The notes under the pieces are model-generated. The model had not been told where the DNA came from, ran no database searches, and saw nothing but the letters and a program-made list of their open reading frames with translations. Below are positions 42,251-46,599 of a stretch of DNA of 46,599 bases, piece by piece (positions within the stretch are counted from its first letter, which is position 1; each line of letters starts with the position of its first letter). Source of the stretch: Clostridium sp. (GTDB lineage Bacteria; Bacillota; Clostridia; Lachnospirales; Lachnospiraceae); the NCBI GenBank assembly GCA_023664325.1, contig JAMPFS010000025.1, positions 1 through 46,599 of the forward strand. Direction: 5' to 3'. The translations under genes and the position numbers were made by a program.

Positions 42251-43399
42251 TCACAGCAATGACTTATAAAGCGCTGTAATATCCTCAATATTGGTATCCT
42301 TCGGATTACCTGGACGACACGCATCATCATATGCCGACTGTGCAAGAAATGGAATATCTTCTTCTTTAACAATCTCTTTCAAATCTGCCGGGATTCCAAC
42401 ATCCACGGACAACTGTTTCACTGCATCAATAGCTGCCTTTCTTGCATCCTCAATGTTCATTGCATCAACATTCTCCACACCCATTGCCTTTGCAATATCA
42501 CGGTACTTCTCACCGGTCGCCGGCGCATTATATTCCATAACAGTTGGCAGAATAATTGCATTTGCAACACCATGTGGCGTATCATAAAGCGCTCCTAACG
42601 GATGTGCCATAGAATGAACCAGTCCAAGACCTACATTTGAAAATCCCATACCGGCTATATACTGTCCAAGCGCCATTCCCTCTCTGCCTTCCTTCGTATT
42701 CTCCACTGCTCCGCGAAGATTCTTTGCAATAATCTCAATCGCCTTTAAGTGGAACATATCTGACATTTCCCATGCGCCAAGCGTAATATACCCCTCGATC
42801 GCATGTGTCAAAGCATCCATACCGGTTGCCGCAGTAAGTCCTTTTGGCATAGAACTCATCATATCCGAATCAACAACTGCCACCACCGGAATGTCGTGTA
42901 CATCTACACATACCATTTTGCGATTCTTCTCTGAGTCGGTAATGACATAATTGATCGTAACCTCTGCTGCTGTACCTGCGGTAGTCGGAACTGCAATAAT
43001 CGGAACACATTTATTCTTGGTCGGCGCAACACCCTCTAAACTTCGGATATCCGCAAACTCCGGATTCTTGATTACAATACCAATTGCCTTTGCAGTATCC
43101 ATAGAGGAACCTCCGCCAATTGCCACAATACAGTCTGCGCCGGATTTCTTAAATGCCTCTACACCTGTCTGCACATTCTCAATTGTCGGATTCGGTTTGA
43201 TATTGGAATATATCTCATATGGAATCTTTGCCTGCTCTAATACATCTGTAACCTTTTTTGTAACCTCAAACCTGATAAGGTCTGGATCCGAACAAACAAA
43301 TGCCTTTTGGAATCCTCTCCCTGTTATCTCCTCCGCAATCGCTGAAATTGCTCCTGCCCCGTGGTAACTTGTCTCATTCAATACAAATCTGTTTGCCAT
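42251..43399 (-). CDS. fucO: Lactaldehyde reductase / 1,2-propanediol oxidoreductase, Fe-type alcohol dehydrogenase
   Basis: Iron-dependent alcohol dehydrogenase of 382 residues, very close in pattern to Escherichia coli FucO along its whole length: opening MANRFVLNET, PTTAGTAAEVTINYVITD, AIEGYITLGAW and MGFSNVGLGLVH. Metal ligands lie in GMDALTHAIEG and VHSMAHPLGALYDTPHG. GGGS in IGGGSSMDTAKA binds the nucleotide. It would reduce lactaldehyde to 1,2-propanediol with NADH, as in anaerobic fucose or rhamnose fermentation. No fucose genes are beside it, so other aldehydes are possible. AGGAGG precedes the ATG at 43399. Confidence 0.93.
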   Translation of the reverse strand: MANRFVLNETSYHGAGAISAIAEEITGRGFQKAFVCSDPDLIRFEVTKKVTDVLEQAKIPYEIYSNIKPNPTIENVQTGVEAFKKSGADCIVAIGGGSSMDTAKAIGIVIKNPEFADIRSLEGVAPTKNKCVPIIAVPTTAGTAAEVTINYVITDSEKNRKMVCVDVHDIPVVAVVDSDMMSSMPKGLTAATGMDALTHAIEGYITLGAWEMSDMFHLKAIEIIAKNLRGAVENTKEGREGMALGQYIAGMGFSNVGLGLVHSMAHPLGALYDTPHGVANAIILPTVMEYNAPATGEKYRDIAKAMGVENVDAMNIEDARKAAIDAVKQLSVDVGIPADLKEIVKEEDIPFLAQSAYDDACRPGNPKDTNIEDITALYKSLL

Positions 43400-43433
43400 A
43401 AATACAATAACCTCCTAAATCCATATTTTGCAG

Positions 43434-43565
43434 CTATGAGCAAAACTCTGTTCCGGCAACTGTCCGTTGTACAATCTGCGTTTTTATCATCTCTACATAC
43501 CTTGTCCGGCTTATGCCAGACCGCTCCTTAGCAAAGGCGCATAAACACACCTTCACTTCATTCAT
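43434..43565 (-). CDS. Candidate 43-residue small protein
   Basis: An open frame of 43 codons starts at ATG 43565 with GGGAGG four bases before it and ends at TAG 43434. The peptide is basic with cysteines near both ends (MNEVKVCLCAFAKERSG begins it, GTEFCS ends it). I do not recognise it. It lies in the 199-base gap between the kinase-like gene and fucO, on the same strand as both. The only support is the good ribosome site and reading frame, so it may be chance. Confidence 0.4.
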   Translation of the reverse strand: MNEVKVCLCAFAKERSGISRTRYVEMIKTQIVQRTVAGTEFCS

Positions 43566-43598
43566 AAAACCTCCCACAAAACACTAACCAGATCTTTC

Positions 43599-44204
43599 TT
43601 AAGAGCAGCTTAATACTTTGTCTATATATGCAATCAACATCTCTAAAGTCTTTTCTACTCCTAACGTAGAGCTGTTGATACAAATATCATAGCTTCTGGA
43701 ATCTCCCCATTTGCCATCCGCATAAAAATTATGATATGTTTTACGCATCTTATCCTCTTTTCGCATAAAGGTAAGCGCTGATTTCTCATCTAAATCATAT
43801 TTTTCCATAACCCGCTGGCATTTTTTATCCGTATCCCCTAAAATGAAAACACTAATCATATTGGGATTATCCCGTAATACATACTCTGCGCATCTTCCGA
43901 CAATTACAAATGACTGCTTTTCCTGATCACCCTTCAGACGGATGAAATTGAAAATATGGTTTGCTACAGTCTGCTCCAGTGGCAGATTTGCACTGTCTGT
44001 CATAATCGGATAGAAAATCGGGCTGACCGGCTTCTCATCAAAAAATTGTGCTACCTCTGCACTGATGGATTCATTCTCTTCAATATGTTCAAAGATCTCC
44101 TTATCAAAAAGCGGAATATTATAATGCTTTGCCAAACCTTCCGCAATCTCATGGCCCCCACTGCCAAATTCTCTGCCGACTGAAATAATAATCTGTTTTC
44201 CCAT
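43599..44204 (-). CDS. Cytidylate-kinase-like family protein
   Basis: A 201-residue P-loop protein of the cytidylate-kinase-like (AAA-type nucleotide kinase) family that is common in Clostridia. The N-terminal glycine loop is ISVGREFGSGGHEIA, which replaces the classical Walker A; FVIVGRCAEYVL and the FMRKEDKMRKTYHNFY lid follow. True cytidylate kinases are longer at the NMP-binding insert, so the substrate is uncertain. The start is set at the ATG at 44204, with AGAGGGG before it; the longer frame to 44240 is unlike the family. Its upstream gap carries repeats. Confidence 0.85.
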   Translation of the reverse strand: MGKQIIISVGREFGSGGHEIAEGLAKHYNIPLFDKEIFEHIEENESISAEVAQFFDEKPVSPIFYPIMTDSANLPLEQTVANHIFNFIRLKGDQEKQSFVIVGRCAEYVLRDNPNMISVFILGDTDKKCQRVMEKYDLDEKSALTFMRKEDKMRKTYHNFYADGKWGDSRSYDICINSSTLGVEKTLEMLIAYIDKVLSCS

Positions 44205-44256
44205 AAGCCATCCCCTCTTTCTCTGCCTGCAAGCAGCCATGATAATATGTTATATC

Positions 44257-44314
44257 ATTCGCAATTGCCGCACTCCGTGCTTTCATAATTCGCATTTGCT
44301 CGCACTTCGTGCTT
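44257..44314. repeat. Two tandem REP-like palindromic units
   Basis: Two copies of about 27 bases (44257-44283 and 44288-44314) share ATTCGCA-TTGC-CGCACT-CGTGCTT and each contains a short GCAC/GTGC hairpin. Spacing is about 31 bases. Only two copies are here, so this is not CRISPR. Confidence 0.6.
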
Positions 44315-44377
44315 CCGCAACTGCCAAACAACCATTCGCTTTCCGGACTATCGTCCTACAAGCTCATGTTTGTTTAT

Positions 44378-44436
44378 CCAGCAAATAAACAGCTATCTTT
44401 GTCTGCTAGCAGCCACGATAGCTGTTTGCTTGCTGG
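44378..44436. repeat. Large perfect-armed inverted repeat
   Basis: Arms CCAGCAA (44378-44384) and AACAGCTATC (44388-44397) pair with GATAGCTGTT (44417-44426) and TTGCTGG (44430-44436), a 17-bp pairing with one 3-base internal loop. The loop contains the perfect palindrome CTGCTAGCAG. No T-run follows on either side. Confidence 0.75.
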
Positions 44437-44531
44437 AATTATTCTATCATTATATCATAATTCGTACGGAACAGAAAGCAAAATCTAATTATTTTTTACA
44501 CATTTTTAACGAAAATACGACTCTGAAATTT

Positions 44532-45854
44532 TTATGATTTCTTCATAAGTGATTTACATTCCATGTAATAACGTTTTTCATTTGCTTCACCCATAGAAAA
44601 AGTCTTCCTCGGCAGAACTCCGTCTACGATAACTCCTCTAAACAAATCCTCTTTATGAATATCCGGCAGTATAAAACCTATATTGCCGCTCTGGGAACCC
44701 AGAGACTCCACTACATCCCTGCCATGAATATAGTCAATCCTGCATTCTTTATGCCTGCTTAAGAATTCGTCCAGAAAGTTCTGTAATGTTGCCACTGCAA
44801 TTCCCCATGCGGGTTGGCTCACCTTAATTGCTCCGACACCGCTATTATCAAAAAAGCCAAAGCAATGCACTGCTTCATTGGCATATGGTTCAACAAACTT
44901 CCCCTCTTCCACAGTAAACTCACAGCCCTTTCCTTCATAATAAGCCCTTGCTTCCTGTAACAAATCCGCTTTCTCCACGCCGAATATCACACGATGGATC
45001 GGTTCTATTTCCAGACTTGCATCCTGCACATTTACAATCTCACAGAGACAGAATCTTGCCGGATGATCTGCCATTTCCTCCTCTGACAAATTCTGCTTAA
45101 TATTCTCCCAAGCTGCCTTTGCAGTAGCCATAGAATGGTTGCCGTCACCCACTGCGAGGTTGAGAAGCGGATATTCCTTCTTTAAATTATATTTTTCTTT
45201 AAATATATCCGGATTAGCAAGCTTTTCAATGAGCTTTGTAATCCGTTCCGTCTCCTCTCCTTTCGGGATAAACCACCCCGTAATATGTCCTCCCTTTTGC
45301 ATAAGATTTGTATCATATATTTTTTCAAAAATATCCTTATGCTCCAGCAATGGCTCAATTACCGTATGCTCCGGATCATCAATCAACAGCATAATATGTG
45401 GCAGTTCCAACGCAGCCGTCTGCCGTACCCGCAAACGTGGTGGAATACGTTCCTCCACCGTCATCTCTGTAGGACGTATCAGGGAATGTGAGCCTTTCTT
45501 ATACTCATAGGTTTCCAAGTCGATTTCCACCACAAGCCCAAAACGGGAAAGCTCCTTTCCGTAACTCCGCTCTACCAATACAAATCCAGCCGGCATTTCC
45601 TGCAGGGTTCCATCTTCCATGTACTGCTTCATCGTATCGTGAATACGATCCACACGCTGTTTTTCATCCTCGCCCTCTAAATATACCTCCGGGAGAATCA
45701 TTCTCAAAGTCGATGGCGCATCTTCAACCGTTTTTTCTGTTTCTAACCAGTATTCCGGCTGAGAGGTATACTGGTCACAGGCAATCACAGACCATTTGTA
45801 TAAGTCTGTTCCTTCTTTTGGCATCATAATCTTTGGCACATGTAAACAATTCAT
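44532..45854 (-). CDS. DUF1015 family protein
   Basis: A 440-residue soluble protein of unknown function from the DUF1015 family. The signature is AVGDGNHSMATAKAAW (about residues 220-235), corresponding to the family's usual DGHHR-type motif. The opening WSVIACDQYTSQPEYW and the late RIDYIHGRDVVESLGSQ are also characteristic. The fold and reaction are not clear from sequence. A stretch of AT-rich leader with GGAGACCAAAAG sits before the ATG at 45854. It stands at the right end of the minus-strand block. No signal peptide or membrane segment is seen. Confidence 0.85.
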   Translation of the reverse strand: MNCLHVPKIMMPKEGTDLYKWSVIACDQYTSQPEYWLETEKTVEDAPSTLRMILPEVYLEGEDEKQRVDRIHDTMKQYMEDGTLQEMPAGFVLVERSYGKELSRFGLVVEIDLETYEYKKGSHSLIRPTEMTVEERIPPRLRVRQTAALELPHIMLLIDDPEHTVIEPLLEHKDIFEKIYDTNLMQKGGHITGWFIPKGEETERITKLIEKLANPDIFKEKYNLKKEYPLLNLAVGDGNHSMATAKAAWENIKQNLSEEEMADHPARFCLCEIVNVQDASLEIEPIHRVIFGVEKADLLQEARAYYEGKGCEFTVEEGKFVEPYANEAVHCFGFFDNSGVGAIKVSQPAWGIAVATLQNFLDEFLSRHKECRIDYIHGRDVVESLGSQSGNIGFILPDIHKEDLFRGVIVDGVLPRKTFSMGEANEKRYYMECKSLMKKS

Positions 45855-46112
45855 CTTTTGGTCTCCTTTCTGACCGCTAAATTTTAGGTAATGGCGAAAC
45901 TCCCAATTTTCTATTGTTAAATTCCCTCCTAATTATTATCAATTTTGTATATTTCGTTAGAGATTCCGTTTTCCCAACCGCATTGCTTTCATCATAACAC
46001 AAATATTTCATTTTGTAACCTTTTCGTTTGCCGACCGCCATGAATCTGTTTACAGTTTATAAATGATTTGTTTCACGATAATTCCTTTTTGCTTGATTTT
46101 TCCACTCGACAC

Positions 46113-46140
46113 TTGACATTTCTTATTTTTACGTTATAAT
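46113..46140 (+). promoter_or_regulatory. Promoter of a predicted small RNA
   Basis: TTGACA (46113-46118), 16 bp and TATAAT (46135-46140) on the plus strand. Both boxes are perfect; the start would be near 46147. Confidence 0.65.
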
Positions 46141-46146
46141 AAGTAT

Positions 46147-46208
46147 TGTTAATTTCCAATCTTCATTTCGACTGTCTCAGACAACTTAGTCTGGGGCAGT
46201 TACTTTTA
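46147..46208 (+). ncRNA. Predicted ~60-nt small RNA with intrinsic terminator
   Basis: About 24 bases of leader are followed by a stem of 12 pairs (ACTGTCTCAGAC / GTCTGGGGCAGT, 46171-46200, two G-U pairs) with a six-base loop, then TACTTTTA. The stem is complete only in the plus-strand RNA. There is no start codon with a ribosome site in it. Its target is unknown; the convergent micro-ORF nearby is the nearest candidate. Confidence 0.5.
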
Positions 46209-46264
46209 TATATCAATATTATTTATTATATCGTTCATATACAACAAGTGATAGTATGAATCGG

Positions 46265-46374
46265 TTATTTTTTACGAATATTAATTAACTTGTTTTTGAT
46301 ACATACTATAACGGTCATTTTCTTTTTCGTTTCTTCTTTTAGTATGTAGAATTTTTTGATTTTCTTTCTTCCAT
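46265..46374 (-). other. Micro-ORF, possibly frameshifted, basic peptide
   Basis: AAAGGAGGAAG lies just before the ATG at 46374, but that frame stops after 11 codons (46339). The frame one base back stays open to 46265 and encodes a lysine-rich peptide including FYILKEETKKKMTVIVCIK and ending in NIRKK. The sequence A AAA AAT in the first frame is a possible slippery site that would join the two. It may instead be a decayed gene. No family is recognised. Confidence 0.35.
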
Positions 46375-46484
46375 TATCTTCCTCCTTTTGTAATCTTTTA
46401 CCAGAATACAAAAGAGGCCATTAAATGATTACGGAAGAATTGCAGGGGATCTCTAAGATATGCATAGATTATTTTGTCTTTGAT

Positions 46485-46513
46485 TTGACATGATTATTTA
46501 TTCAGATTATACT
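46485..46513 (+). promoter_or_regulatory. Strong promoter running off the right end
   Basis: TTGACA (46485-46490), 17 bp and TATACT (46508-46513). About 20 bases beyond the predicted start, sequence from 46540 becomes GC-rich with short hairpins such as CATCC/GGATG and TCCG/CGGA. It could be the 5' end of a structured RNA or an mRNA leader; the window ends before this can be judged. Confidence 0.6.
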
Positions 46514-46599
46514 TATAGAATATATTTTATAATATGCTTAACCAGGCATCCGGGGGATGGCTCTACCTGATCCGAGTCTTGCGGAAAGGGGAAATGCTT

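Larger units (their letters stand above)
44205..44531. other. 327-base gap with repeats and a large hairpin
   Basis: No gene is seen. It holds two REP-like repeat copies (44257-44314) and a large hairpin (44378-44436), described separately. The last 90 bases before the DUF1015 stop are AT-rich without other pattern. Confidence 0.6.
45855..46599. other. 745-base right-end region without a normal gene
   Basis: AT-rich. It contains the short leader of the DUF1015 gene, a predicted small RNA on the plus strand (46147-46208) with its promoter, a convergent micro-ORF on the minus strand (46265-46374), and a strong plus-strand promoter (46485-46513) whose transcript enters a GC-rich stretch at the window edge. 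Confidence 0.6.

Noticed and set aside
44257..44314. CRISPR array
   Set aside because: Only two imperfect units with a four-base gap, no spacers and no cas genes.
46540..46599. Signal recognition particle RNA, 6S RNA or tmRNA at the window edge
   Set aside because: GC-rich and structured, but none of the conserved motifs of these RNAs could be matched in the 60 bases available.

Overview
This 46.6-kb window looks like ordinary chromosome from an anaerobic, low-to-mid-GC Gram-positive of the class Clostridia, most likely the family Lachnospiraceae. The reasons are AGGAGG-type ribosome sites nearly everywhere, consensus TTGACA/TATAAT promoters, a class III (oxygen-sensitive) ribonucleotide reductase, a perfect CIRCE heat-shock operator, a one-membrane cell-wall enzyme set and the overall gene style. 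Genus cannot be told from the sequence alone. No tRNA, rRNA, CRISPR array, prophage or complete insertion sequence was found.

Layout, left to right. (1) 38-3367, minus strand: lysS, greA and a trigger-factor-like lipoprotein. (2) 3635-9085, plus strand: nrdD-nrdG behind a promoter with two NrdR boxes, a small CarD-type protein, a cell-wall amidase, a polysaccharide deacetylase and dut. (3) 9116-16369, minus strand: O-acetylhomoserine sulfhydrylase, a DegV protein, an SCP2 protein, a two-domain polyphosphate kinase 2 and the trkA-trkH potassium system. (4) 16688-17020, plus: a small XRE regulator. (5) 17070-23154, minus: the F1Fo ATP synthase operon atpB-E-F-[delta/alpha fusion]-G-D-C. (6) 23477-27859, minus: hsp20 under CIRCE control, a HAD phosphatase, an unknown cysteine-containing membrane protein, an XRE-aminotransferase fusion and a queuosine-precursor-type transporter. 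(7) 27920-28180: a nested palindromic, MITE-like element and a terminator. (8) 28285-32637, minus: a phosphodiesterase with a redox-type N-terminal domain, an Fe-S flavoprotein and an MFS/spermidine-synthase fusion. (9) 32851-36773: fructose operon fruK-fruA with divergent fruR. (10) 36797-45854, minus: a C39-type peptidase-like protein, a soluble chemoreceptor-like protein, a large hybrid histidine kinase, fucO, a cytidylate-kinase-like protein and a DUF1015 protein. (11) 45855-46599: no normal gene; a probable ~60-nt RNA, a broken or frameshifted micro-ORF and a strong promoter running off the end.

The most unusual feature is the ATP synthase. There is no separate delta (atpH) gene. Instead the C-terminal half of delta, the part that grips the b-subunit stalk, is fused in frame to the front of the alpha subunit, and the N-terminal half of delta is absent. 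Because alpha is present three times per F1, the arrangement predicts up to three delta C-terminal domains on an enzyme that normally has one. The atpF stop and the fusion's GTG start overlap by four bases, so no delta gene has been skipped.

Other points of interest are a redox-domain/degenerate-GGDEF/EAL phosphodiesterase, an XRE regulator fused to an aminotransferase with five TGAAC-type repeats in its own promoter region, four perfectly 10-bp-spaced repeats in front of fruK, and the nested palindrome near 28 kb.
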